A stretch of 64,000 bases of DNA from Marinomonas sp. TW1 (lineage in GTDB: Bacteria; Pseudomonadota; Gammaproteobacteria; Pseudomonadales; Marinomonadaceae), in the NCBI RefSeq assembly GCF_001625355.1, contig NZ_JSEE01000005.1:175349-239348 (forward strand), written 5' to 3'. The notes beneath the pieces are model-generated. The model had not been told where the DNA came from. It searched no databases and worked only from the letters and a program-made list of their open reading frames with translations. The position numbers were made by a program, and so were the translations under genes. Each line of letters starts with the position of its first letter. Position 1 is the first letter of the stretch. Shown here piece after piece: positions 9,230-18,500 of the stretch.

Positions 9230-9498
9230 TATTTTACCCTCGGTGCGTCCTGTTCGTTATCTGTTCCCCAGCTGTTTAGCCATTCGTGAACTTCTTTGCC
9301 CGCGACCACTTTTCCTTTTGCAGCGGATTCCATCGCCTCTAGAGTTTGTTGCCAACGTTCTTGTTCTAGCTGCTGCTTCTCAAGATACTCAATTAAAGCT
9401 TGATTGATTACCCAGCCTTTGCTTCGTTGTAGTTTGTTAGCAATTATCTCTAAGCGCTGCTCAGTATCATCTTGTAGTCTTACTGTTGTGACGCTCAT
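9229..9498 (-). CDS. Ribbon-helix-helix (CopG/ParD-type) antitoxin
   Basis: 89 residues. The N-terminal ribbon-helix-helix is read in VTTVRLQDDTEQRLEIIANKL followed by SKGWVINQALIEYL (about residues 3-45), which binds DNA as a dimer. The acidic, Trp-containing C-terminus should wrap the toxin. It is first in a two-gene operon with the ParE/RelE-type toxin. Autoregulation is expected and the AT-rich promoter carries repeats that could be the operator. Confidence 0.85.
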   Translation of the reverse strand: MSVTTVRLQDDTEQRLEIIANKLQRSKGWVINQALIEYLEKQQLEQERWQQTLEAMESAAKGKVVAGKEVHEWLNSWGTDNEQDAPRVK

Positions 9499-9600
9499 AT
9501 CATTTATACTCTCGTTTATAATCTACAATACAAAAAATACACTGTAATACATCATAGTTTAGTTTGTATTTTTTTAATTGCAGCAAATTTTTTTAATTGG
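9499..9600 (-). promoter_or_regulatory. Toxin-antitoxin promoter region with TACAAT/GTATTT repeats
   Basis: Very AT-rich. Contains AATACAAAAAATAC and a facing TTGTATTTTTTT about 30 bp away, plus two TGTAATACA/ACAATACA-like copies. Plausible autoregulatory operator for the RHH antitoxin; binding not demonstrated. Confidence 0.4.
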
Positions 9601-9647
9601 TTGTAGACTGTTTAGAGTTGTAAGTATTTAGTTATTAGGAGTGTGAC

Positions 9648-10706
9648 ATGGCGATTCGTGTTGGTTTGATTGGTTTTGGTTTGTCTGGCCGGGTGTTTCA
9701 TGCGCCTTTTGTGGCAAATGATCCACACATGTCGTTAGCTTATGTTTGCAGCTCTAAAGCGGACGAAGTCAAAGCCGTTTGGCCAGATGTGGCGGTTGTG
9801 ACGGCGGCAGAAGACATCTTTACGGCATCAGATGTGGATTTAGTGGTGATTACGACACCGAATCAGTTGCACTTTGATCAAGCCAAACAGGCTTTGGAAA
9901 ATGGCAAGCATGTTTTATTGGAAAAACCATCTGTTACCAGTGTTAAACAAATAGAGTCTCTCTGTACCCTTGCTAAGCAAAAAAGCTTGATCTTCTGTGT
10001 GTATCAAAATCGCCGTTTTGATGGTGATTTACTGAGATTAAAGTCTCTTATCGACAGTGGTGAGTTGGGTGAACTCAAGCACTTAGATTCTCGCTTTGAT
10101 CGCTTTCGCCCGTTTCCTCAATCTCGCTGGCGTGAAGAGCCGGGAGTTGGGACGGGGATTTTTTGGGATCTCGGGCCGCACTTATTAGATCAGGCGTTGT
10201 TTTTGTTTGGTCCTCCAAAATGGCTGCATGCCAGCATTGATCGTTTGCGAGAAGCGAGTCAAACCCATGATTGGTTTGAAGTGGAACTGGGTTATGAAGA
10301 CAAAAGGGTTCGTTTGGCCTCAACACCGTTTGAAGCGGGAGATATGCGTCGCTTTAACGCCAGGTTTAACAAGGGCAGTTGGCAATGTCTTGGTTTAGAT
10401 CCGCAAGAAGAGGCTTTGAGAGCAGGTCAAATGCCTTGGCAAGAAGATTTTCCATCGCAAGCTCAACAACAGATGAACAAACGTTTCATTGCTCATACTC
10501 AAGAGGATATTGAGACCATAGTAGAAGCCTCGACAGCGGGACAATACGCGTCATTTTACGCGCAATTAAGACAAGCTATCTTAGGTCAAGCGGATGCCCC
10601 TGTGCCCATGACGGAAGCTTGTCAATTGATCTATTTGCTTTGTTTAGCTGAGCAATCAGCCGAGACAGGGCAACGTGTCTCATGGCATTACACTGCTCAA
10701 TTTTAG
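9648..10706 (+). CDS. Gfo/Idh/MocA-family NAD(P)-dependent oxidoreductase
   Basis: 352 residues. The N-terminal Rossmann fold opens with VGLIGFGLSGRVFHAPF (dinucleotide-binding glycine motif). TTPNQLHF and the family EKP signature (HVLLEKPSV) follow near residues 65-100, then the C-terminal alpha/beta domain with WDLGPHLLDQAL. Length and motifs resemble the YdgJ/scyllo-inositol dehydrogenase-like group acting on polyols or sugars, but substrate cannot be assigned. AGGAG Shine-Dalgarno 8 nt before the ATG. Cytosolic. No catabolic partner is adjacent except the TRAP binding proteins downstream, which have separate transcription signals. Confidence 0.85.
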   Translation: MAIRVGLIGFGLSGRVFHAPFVANDPHMSLAYVCSSKADEVKAVWPDVAVVTAAEDIFTASDVDLVVITTPNQLHFDQAKQALENGKHVLLEKPSVTSVKQIESLCTLAKQKSLIFCVYQNRRFDGDLLRLKSLIDSGELGELKHLDSRFDRFRPFPQSRWREEPGVGTGIFWDLGPHLLDQALFLFGPPKWLHASIDRLREASQTHDWFEVELGYEDKRVRLASTPFEAGDMRRFNARFNKGSWQCLGLDPQEEALRAGQMPWQEDFPSQAQQQMNKRFIAHTQEDIETIVEASTAGQYASFYAQLRQAILGQADAPVPMTEACQLIYLLCLAEQSAETGQRVSWHYTAQF

Positions 10707-10777
10707 GAAAACGCTTAAATTCTGACTTTTTGTTCAAAAAAGGTTGAGCAAAATTCCTACAATTCTTATTATCTGTC

Positions 10778-10812
10778 GCCCTTTTTGTGTTTTTGCGTGA
10801 AAAGGGCACTTT
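10778..10812 (+). terminator. Probable terminator after the Gfo/Idh gene
   Basis: GCCCTTTT/AAAAGGGC stem (8 bp) with 14-nt loop and a short interrupted T tail; weaker than the others in the window. Confidence 0.4.
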
Positions 10813-10967
10813 TCTGTCTGATCTTATAATAAAAATACAATCGATGGCGCATTTAGGGTGTTCTATTGATTCGACCTATCTCAATGTTTGGTGATGACGA
10901 CATCACACTGACATGTCACAGACAGCATTTCATCATAATCAAGTAACTGGCTTCCTAAGGGAAAAAA

Positions 10968-12080
10968 ATGCGTAAATTAATGGTCATGGGCAAATTAGCG
11001 TTCGCTGGTTTATTCGCCCTTCTTTTAGTCGCTTGTGGCGGCGCTGAAAAAACAGAAGACACTGCGCAAGCAGAACAGAAAGCGAAAACCATTCACTGGA
11101 AAATGGTCACCACTTGGCCAAAGAATTACCCAGGTTTAGGCACAGGTGCACAAGCCTTGGCTGACAACATTAAGTTGATGTCGAATGGGCGATTGGACAT
11201 CAAAGTCTATGCGGCGGGCGAATTAGTACCGGCACTAGAAGTATTTGATGCGGTGTCTCGTGGCACAGCGCAAATGGGCCATGGTGCGTCTTATTACTGG
11301 AAAGGCAAAGTGCCAGCGGCGCAGTTTTTTACCACGGTACCGTTTGGTTTAACGGCCCAAGAATTCAATTCTTGGGTGGCCTACGGTGGTGGTCAAGAAT
11401 TGTGGGATGAGTTATATGCTCCATTCAACTTGATCCCAATGGCAGCGGGCAATCCTGGCGTGCAAATGGGCGGTTGGTTTAATAAAGAAATTAACTCCCT
11501 AGCAGATTTTCAAGGCCTGAAAATGCGTATGCCTGGTTTAGGTGGCGAAGTCTTGAAGAAAGTCGGTGCGATGCCGGTTAACTTGCCTGGTGGCGAAGTC
11601 TTTACCGCGCTGCAAACTGGAACCATTGATGCCACCGAGTGGGTTGGTCCCTACAATGATTTAGCGTTTGGCTTATACAAAGCGGCTAAGTACTACTATT
11701 ACCCTGGTTGGCATGAGCCAGGCTCTGCGGTAGAAGCTCTTTTCAATAAAGAAGCGTTTGAAGCGCTTCCTGCTGATTTACAAGCCATTGTTCGTACTGC
11801 TGTGAAGCAAGCGAACCTAGACATGATCAATGAGTTTACCGCTCGTAATAATGCGGCCCTACAGACTCTGATTAATGAACATCATGTGGTGTTGAAGGCT
11901 TATCCTGCGGATTTATTGTTAGCGCTTAAAAAGGCATCTTACGAAACCATTGCTGAAGTGGCATCACAAGATCCGCAAAGTCAGAAGGTTTATGAATCCT
12001 TTAAAACCTTCTTAAATTCTGTCAGCGCTTGGCACGATGTGTCTGAGCGAGCGTTTATTAATGCTCGTGCGGCTGAATAG
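10968..12080 (+). CDS. TRAP transporter solute-binding lipoprotein, TakP/DctP type (copy 1)
   Basis: 370 residues. Lipoprotein signal with lipobox LVAC (Cys23), then an acidic linker and a DctP-fold domain beginning HWKMVTTWPKNYPGLGTGA. Conserved ligand-site features of this subgroup: R187 in KMRMPG and E224-W225 in DATEWVGPYND. The subgroup (TakP-like) binds oxo- or hydroxy-acids; actual ligand unknown. It anchors in the inner membrane facing the periplasm and delivers substrate to a DctQM permease. None is adjacent, but a matching dctQM lies about 8 kb away. First of three tandem paralogues of identical length; own terminator downstream. Confidence 0.9.
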   Translation: MRKLMVMGKLAFAGLFALLLVACGGAEKTEDTAQAEQKAKTIHWKMVTTWPKNYPGLGTGAQALADNIKLMSNGRLDIKVYAAGELVPALEVFDAVSRGTAQMGHGASYYWKGKVPAAQFFTTVPFGLTAQEFNSWVAYGGGQELWDELYAPFNLIPMAAGNPGVQMGGWFNKEINSLADFQGLKMRMPGLGGEVLKKVGAMPVNLPGGEVFTALQTGTIDATEWVGPYNDLAFGLYKAAKYYYYPGWHEPGSAVEALFNKEAFEALPADLQAIVRTAVKQANLDMINEFTARNNAALQTLINEHHVVLKAYPADLLLALKKASYETIAEVASQDPQSQKVYESFKTFLNSVSAWHDVSERAFINARAAE

Positions 12081-12129
12081 ATATCCACTTTAGGTTGGCC
12101 GTTTCAGCCAACCATTCCAGTGATAAACG

Positions 12130-12163
12130 AAAACGCCTTTCTCTGTTGAGGAAGGCGTTTTTT
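12130..12163 (+). terminator. Terminator of TRAP binding protein copy 1
   Basis: 14-bp stem (AAAACGCC.../...GGCGTTTT, one wobble), TGTT loop and a T-run. The remaining intergenic DNA to 12390 is AT-rich and shows no recognisable operator. Confidence 0.85.
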
Positions 12164-12390
12164 GTTTTACGCCAAAAAAATCCTCTAAATCAACAATAAA
12201 TAACAAAAAGGCCTTGAGAGCAGGCTCAGCAATTCATACTATCTCAATCACTTAGTGCATAAAATGTGTCTATCGAGTCCTGTTTTTTACATATTTAAAG
12301 GCAGGCATGTGATTAGGGTTGCATAAATAGATTTTTTACCAAGCTAAGTCCTATAAAAATAAGTGAAACTAGCCTCTTGAGGGATAACGA

Positions 12391-13503
12391 ATGAGTAAAA
12401 TAAAAACCTGGAGTAAGTTGGCATTGCTCGGCTTAACAACGGCGACTTTAGTAGCCTGTGGTGGTTCTGAGAAAGCGGAAGAAACCGCAAAAGTGGAAAC
12501 CAAAGCAGAAGTTATCAATTGGAAAATGGTCACCACTTGGCCAAAGAACTTCCCTGGTCTGGGAACGGGTGCTGAAAACCTAGCGAAAAGCATCAATGAA
12601 ATGTCCAATGGTCGTATCAATATTAAAGTCTACGCAGCGGGTGAATTAGTACCGGCACTTGAAGTATTTGATGCCGTGTCTCGCGGTACGGCTCAGATGG
12701 GTCATGGCGCGGCGTATTATTGGAAAGGCAAAGCGCCAGCCGCACAGTTTTTCACAGCGGTTCCCTTTGGTTTCACCGCCCAAGAAATCAACTCTTGGAT
12801 TCATCACGGTGGCGGCTTAGCACTGTGGGAAGAAATTTACGCACCGTTTAATCTAATCCCAATGGCGGCTGGTAACACGGGCGTACAAATGGGTGGTTGG
12901 TTCAACAAAGAAATCAACTCTCTAGAAGACTTCCAAGGCTTAAAAATGCGTATCCCTGGTTTGGGTGGCGAAGTATTGAAAAAAGTCGGTGGTATTCCCG
13001 TTAACCTACCTGGCGGCGAAATCTTCACTTCCCTACAGACAGGGGCGATTGATGCGACCGAGTTTGTTGGCCCATACAATGATCTAGCCTTTGGTTTGTA
13101 CAAAGCGGCGAAATACTACTACTACCCAGGTTGGCATGAGCCAGGTTCTACGATGGAAGCCATCTTTAATAAAGAAGCGTTTGAAGCTCTACCGAAAGAT
13201 TTACAGTTGATTGTTCGCGCGGCAGCTCGTCAGGCCAATGCTGAAATGTTGGATGAGTTTACAGCGTTGAACAACTCAGCATTGCAAACGTTAGTGAATG
13301 ATCACAATGTGTCTTTAAAACCTTTCCCAGAAGATGTGTTGTCTGCTCTGAAAAAAGCGTCTGCTGAGACACTAGAAGAAGTGGCGGCGGCTGATCCAAT
13401 GAGCCAAAAAGTGTATGACTCCTTCAAAGACTTTGGTAGCAAAGTTCGAGCATGGCATGAAGTCTCTGAGCGTGCTTACATCAATGCTCGTGAAATTGAT
13501 TAA
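12391..13503 (+). CDS. TRAP transporter solute-binding lipoprotein, TakP/DctP type (copy 2)
   Basis: 370 residues, co-linear with copy 1: lipobox LVAC with Cys23, mature domain starting WKMVTTWPKNFPGLGTGA. The ligand-site segment reads DATEFVGPYND, so the Trp of copies 1 and 3 is Phe225 here; this could alter ligand preference. Closer to copy 3 than to copy 1 in sequence, with a short tract of near-identical DNA (12835-12915 versus 14101-14181). Expressed from its own region, bounded by terminators on both sides. Periplasmic, membrane-anchored. Confidence 0.9.
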   Translation: MSKIKTWSKLALLGLTTATLVACGGSEKAEETAKVETKAEVINWKMVTTWPKNFPGLGTGAENLAKSINEMSNGRINIKVYAAGELVPALEVFDAVSRGTAQMGHGAAYYWKGKAPAAQFFTAVPFGFTAQEINSWIHHGGGLALWEEIYAPFNLIPMAAGNTGVQMGGWFNKEINSLEDFQGLKMRIPGLGGEVLKKVGGIPVNLPGGEIFTSLQTGAIDATEFVGPYNDLAFGLYKAAKYYYYPGWHEPGSTMEAIFNKEAFEALPKDLQLIVRAAARQANAEMLDEFTALNNSALQTLVNDHNVSLKPFPEDVLSALKKASAETLEEVAAADPMSQKVYDSFKDFGSKVRAWHEVSERAYINAREID

Positions 13504-13540
13504 GTTATTCTAGCGGTGTAAATCCTATAGATGAGCGTAT

Positions 13541-13577
13541 AAAAGCTCTGTTATCTAAGATAGCAGAGCTTTTTCTT
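13541..13577 (+). terminator. Terminator of TRAP binding protein copy 2
   Basis: 13-bp stem AAGCTCTG.../...CAGAGCTT with one wobble, TAA loop and a TTTTT tail. Confidence 0.85.
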
Positions 13578-13656
13578 TAGGGACCTGGCCATATACTCGT
13601 GGTCGTCATACGTAATGTAATATTTAAAAGTTAGACAAAATAAGAAGGTTTTATAA

Positions 13657-14769
13657 ATGGACGTAGTAAACAGCTTGATTAAAGGATGCCTAATTGCCAT
13701 GACAAGTTTGCTATTGGTCGCTTGTGGTGGTTCTGAAGAGACCAAAGAAACCGCTAAGTCAGACTCAAACGCAGAGGTCATTCATTGGAAAATGGTGACA
13801 ACTTGGCCGAAAAACTTTCCAGGTTTGGGGACAGGGGCGGAAGGTTTGGCAAACAGTATTACAGCGATGTCTAACGGGCGTTTAACCGTAAAAGTATATG
13901 CTGCAGGTGAGTTGGTTCCAGCATTGGAAGTATTTGATGCGGTATCGCGTGGTACGGCTCAGATGGGGCATGGTGGTGCTTTTTATTGGAAAGGAAAAGT
14001 ACCGGCTTCACAGTTTTTCTCCGCGGTACCGTTTGGTTTTACAGCACAAGAAATGAATTCTTGGCTTCACTATGGTGGTGGTTTGTCTTTGTGGGAAGAG
14101 ATTTACGCACCCTTTAATCTAATCCCAATGGCGGCTGGTAATACGGGCGTACAAATGGGCGGTTGGTTCAACAAAGAAATCAATTCATTAGAGGATTTCC
14201 AAGGACTAAAAATGCGCTTGCCTGGTTTGGGAGGAGAAGTCTTGAAGAAGGTGGGTGGGATTCCGGTTAATTTGCCTGGTGGGGAAATATTTACCTCCCT
14301 GCAGACGGGAGCAATCGATGCAACAGAGTGGGTTGGTCCCTATAATGATTTGGCATTTGGTTTACATAAAGTGGCGAAATATAACTATTTCCCAGGTTGG
14401 CATGAGCCTGGTTCTACGATGGAAGCGCTGTATAACAAAGAGGCATTTGAGGCCTTACCGAAAGACTTGCAATTGATTGTCCGTGCGGCAACCCGTCAAG
14501 CCAATGCGGTGATGTTGGATGAGTTTACCGCGAGAAATAATGCCGCCTTAGAAACGTTAGTGAACGATCATCAGGTTATTTTGAAACGCTTTCCAGATGA
14601 AGTTTTATCAGCTTTAAAGACCGCTTCCATTGAAACATTAGAAGAGGTCGCGGCAGCTGATCCTATGAGTCAAAAGGTGTATGACTCGTTTAGTGCCTTT
14701 AACCAGAAAGTAAGAGCATGGCACCAAGTCTCTGAACGAGCTTACATTAACTCTCGTGCTATGAATTAG
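13657..14769 (+). CDS. TRAP transporter solute-binding lipoprotein, TakP/DctP type (copy 3)
   Basis: 370 residues, third tandem paralogue. Lipobox LVAC with Cys23, but the signal n-region (MDVVNSLIKG) has only one Lys offset by an Asp, weaker than in copies 1 and 2. The ligand segment is DATEWVGPYND as in copy 1. Codon choice is visibly more AT-rich than in copies 1 and 2 outside a shared near-identical patch. AGAAGG Shine-Dalgarno 10 nt before the ATG. Likely shares the DctQM permease at 20.9-22.8 kb. Ligand unknown, probably an oxo- or hydroxy-acid by subgroup. Confidence 0.9.
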   Translation: MDVVNSLIKGCLIAMTSLLLVACGGSEETKETAKSDSNAEVIHWKMVTTWPKNFPGLGTGAEGLANSITAMSNGRLTVKVYAAGELVPALEVFDAVSRGTAQMGHGGAFYWKGKVPASQFFSAVPFGFTAQEMNSWLHYGGGLSLWEEIYAPFNLIPMAAGNTGVQMGGWFNKEINSLEDFQGLKMRLPGLGGEVLKKVGGIPVNLPGGEIFTSLQTGAIDATEWVGPYNDLAFGLHKVAKYNYFPGWHEPGSTMEALYNKEAFEALPKDLQLIVRAATRQANAVMLDEFTARNNAALETLVNDHQVILKRFPDEVLSALKTASIETLEEVAAADPMSQKVYDSFSAFNQKVRAWHQVSERAYINSRAMN

Positions 14770-14791
14770 AGAATGAAACAAGCGAGAGACT

Positions 14792-14830
14792 AAAAAGCCC
14801 CTGCTGTCACTGAGACAACAGGGGCTTTTT
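14792..14830. terminator. Bidirectional terminator between TRAP copy 3 and the put operon
   Basis: AAAAAGCCCCTG.../...CAGGGGCTTTTT, 17-bp stem with one mismatch and a 5-nt loop, flanked by A-run and T-run so usable from both convergent operons. Confidence 0.88.
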
Positions 14831-14845
14831 GATGCTGAGCCTTGC

Positions 14846-15529
14846 TTAGTCGTTCATGCTACCCAGTTCTAATAGAGTCGCATTACCACCGATCGCTGTT
14901 GTATTGTTCGACACGGTGCGTTCTGTCACAAAGCGAAGTATGTAGTGCGGCTTGGCGATGGTCGACAATTTTTCACTCTCTGTTTCTGCAACCAACTGAC
15001 AAATGAGTCCAGATTTGGCGGCGAGTGTCTGATTCAATACCATGGCTTGTGCTGGTTCACACAATACGGCCACGCCAGCTAGATCGTCGGCTTCAATGAG
15101 TGAATCTTTAGCGGACTCGGCAATGTTCTGAATCACCCCTTCCGGGACAAAAGGCGCAATGTAATCCATGATTTGCTGACCTTCTGGGCCAACCGTAATA
15201 ACTGGATTACCAGCGATTAATGCCGTAAAAACTTGTCCAACCAAACCAACCTTGGCTTTATCGGAGGAGATCTCGGAATAGCATAAGAAAGCGCCTCGTC
15301 CTTGGTTGGACAGTTCGTTACTTTCACCGGTTGGTCCCGGCATGATGCGAGTTTCAGCGATTTCTTTACGGGCATTTTCAATCTGCCATGTCGCCATTTG
15401 CTTTTGCTCGGCGGTAAAGGCATACAGGCTTTGTAGCAGTTTTTCTGCACGACCATGAACACCCAACATGTCCCATTTTTCGAACACAGCTTGCGCGACC
15501 TGAATTTGAATAGGTTTTACGATTGTCAT
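14846..15529 (-). CDS. Stand-alone PutA C-terminal ALDH-like domain
   Basis: 227 residues. It matches the region after the P5C dehydrogenase domain in long PutA proteins: a MPGPTGESNEL block like the PGPTGE-N of E. coli PutA, a Rossmann-like half (VGLVGQVFTALIAGNPVITVG), and a terminal FVTERTVSNNTTAIGGNATLLELG that matches the conserved C-terminal motif of long PutAs. It lacks the ALDH catalytic Cys, so it is structural rather than catalytic. It starts 12 nt after the putA stop with its own GGGGAG Shine-Dalgarno, so it is a co-translated separate subunit rather than a frameshift product. Probably completes the PutA tunnel or oligomer interface (inference from E. coli-type PutA). Confidence 0.8.
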   Translation of the reverse strand: MTIVKPIQIQVAQAVFEKWDMLGVHGRAEKLLQSLYAFTAEQKQMATWQIENARKEIAETRIMPGPTGESNELSNQGRGAFLCYSEISSDKAKVGLVGQVFTALIAGNPVITVGPEGQQIMDYIAPFVPEGVIQNIAESAKDSLIEADDLAGVAVLCEPAQAMVLNQTLAAKSGLICQLVAETESEKLSTIAKPHYILRFVTERTVSNNTTAIGGNATLLELGSMND

Positions 15530-15541
15530 GTCTGTCTCCCC

Positions 15542-18500
15542 TTAAAGGTCTTGTTCTGTCGCGAAACGTTGTAGGTAGTGAGGTCCGCCTGCTTTTGGCC
15601 CGGTACCAGATAAGCCTTGGCCACCAAATGGCTGTACGCCAACCACGGCACCTACTTGGTCACGGTTAATGTAGAGGTTACCGACACGAGCGCGGTTCGC
15701 AATACGAGCACACGTGGTTTCGTTGCGGCTGTGTACGCCCATGGTCAATCCAAAACCAGATTGGTTGATGGTGTCGATGATCTTGTTCAGGTCACGTGCT
15801 TTGTAGCGTACTACGTGCAGTATAGGACCAAATTTTTCATCGGTTAACTGATCAATACTGTCGATCTCAAAGGCCGTTGGTGGCACAAAGGTACCTTTGT
15901 TCGCAAGGTCTGGTAATTCCGTCTGTGCGATCAGTTTGCCCACCTTGGACATGTGCTCAATGTGCTCAAGCAACATCGTTTGTGCTTTTTGATCAATCAC
16001 AGGGCCCACATCGGTACTGTGCAGGTAAGGCAAGCCAACGCTTTGTTCTTGCATCGCGCCCTTGATCATTGGAATTACGCGATCGGCAATGTCTTCTTGA
16101 ACAAACATCACGCGTAAAGCAGAACAACGCTGACCCGCTGAAGCAAAGGCCGAACGTACGGCATCGCGAACCACTTGCTCTGGTAAAGACGTAGAGTCAA
16201 TGAGCATAGCGTTTTGACCGCCGGTTTCAGCAATCACTGGCACTGGTGGAACATCTCGTGCGGCTAGGGTACGGTTGATCAATTGTGCGGTACCCGTAGA
16301 GCCTGTGAAAGCGAGGCCAGCAATGCGTTGATCGCTAGTTAAAGGAGCACCGACGCTGGCACCGTCACCAGGTAATAGATGTAAAACATCGCCTGGCACG
16401 CCAGCTTGATGTAACAATTCGATTGCACGTACCGCGATTAAGCTGGTTTGTTCCGCTGGTTTAGCAACGACTGTGTTACCAACGACGAGCGCCGCGACTA
16501 CTTGGCCTGTGAAGATAGCCAATGGGAAGTTCCATGGGCTGATGCAGGTAAACACGCCACGTCCTTTCAACTGTGCCAGTTTTTCTTGGCCTAGGAAGTC
16601 AGTGTACTTGTGTGGTTCTGCAAAGTTGCTACGAGCTTGTTGCGCATAGTAACGGCAGAAATCCACGGCTTCGCGAACTTCGTCAATGCTGTCCTGAATG
16701 GTTTTACCCGCTTCACGATGACAAAGCGCCATCAATTCAGGGTAATTTTCTTCCATGAGGTCGGCCATCTTGTCTAGGCAATCCGCTCGTTCTGAGGCTG
16801 GTCGTGCGGACCAAGCAGGGAAGGCCGCTTGCGCTAAATCAATGGCGTTGGCCACGGTTGTTTGGTCTGCCCAGTCAATCTCACCAACCGCTTGGCTGTG
16901 GTCGTATGGACTCTTGATGGCGTGAGTTTGTCCGGTTTCGACTTTTTCACCGCCAACAATAGGGTAAGCGCGCCATTGTGTATCTTGTTCCATGAAAGCA
17001 TCAATTTGCGCTTTGAACGGCGTCCATTCGGAATCAATTTCGATGTTTGGTCCAAAAGAGTTTTTGCGATCAGCAAACAATTTGCTTGGCAAATTAATAT
17101 GAGGATTGGCTAAAGATTGACGGCTTTCCAATGTCGTCACTGGGTGATGTACCAGATCTTCAATTGGATAACTGGCATCTATCAAGCGGTGAACAAAGGA
17201 GCTGTTCGCGCCATTTTCCAGTAAGCGACGTACTAGGTAAGGTAGCAAGTCTTTATGGCTGCCTACTGGGGCATAAATGCGCACACACAAATCATTTTCT
17301 TTGATTAGGTGATTGTATAAAGCATCGCCCATACCGTGTAGACGTTGGAATTCAAATTCGTCATTTTGAGCACCCAGCTGCTTCGCTAAGCAACTAATGG
17401 TCGCAATAGTATGTGCATTATGGCTAGCAAATTGTGGAAAGATGTTGGCGCGAGTGTGTTCACTCAATAGAAAGTGGGCACAAGCAAGGTAAGAAACGTC
17501 GGTCGCTTCTTTACGAGTGTACACAGGGTAACCATCAATACCACGCTGCTGGCAGAGTTTGATCTCAGAGTCCCAGTAAGCGCCTTTCACTAGGCGTACA
17601 GGAATGCGATCGCCTTGTTCTTTGGCCAAGGCCGCAAGCCAAGCTAGTACAGGTAGAGCACGCTTAGAGTAAGCCTGAACGACCAAACCAAATAGTCCCC
17701 ATCCCTGTGCAACCTCATCGCGGTACAGTTTTTCGAACAAATGCAGGGAAAGTTCCAAGCGGTCGGCTTCTTCGGCGTCTATGGTGATGCCAACGTTAAG
17801 CGCACGCGCTTTGGCGATTAAGCCTTTGACGCTGTCGAACAGCTCGCTCATCACGCGCTCTTCGTTAGCCACTTCATAGCGAGGGTGAAGGGCGGATAGC
17901 TTAATTGAGATGGTTGGACGATGACCCTTGTTGTAAGTGTCTTTACCAACGGATTCAACGGCTTGCTCGTATGAGCGTAAGTATTTTTGAGCGTCGTCAG
18001 CGGTTAACGCGGCTTCACCCAACATATCGAACGAATAGGTATAGCCTTTATCGCGATAGCCTTTACCACGAGATAACGCTTCCTTGATGCTACGACCTAA
18101 TACAAATTGATGTCCCATGATTTTCATGGCTTGGTTCATCGCTTTACGGATGACAGGCTCAGAAACTCGATTGACCATGCGATTCACTAGATTAGCGGGT
18201 GTGCCATCTTGGCGCTCATCCATAGTAACGATTTTACCGGTGAGCAGCAGTCCCCAAGTGGATGCATTGACAAAGAAAGAGTCAGAATTTTGAGCGTGGG
18301 AAGCCCAGTCCGCGACACTTAATCTGTCTTTGATGAAGGCATCGGCCGTTTCTTTGTCAGGCACACGCATCAGTGCTTCGGCAAGGCACATTAACAAGAT
18401 GCCTTCTTTTGTATCCAGACTGTATTCCAACAGCAGGGCATCAATCATGGACATGCTGTCGTCATCTTTACGCACTTCTGCAATAAGTTTAGACGCCGCA

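Noticed and set aside
16834..17113. Open frames on the strand opposite putA and in other frames
   Set aside because: They lie wholly inside the strongly supported putA gene, lack Shine-Dalgarno sites and have no protein-like patterns.
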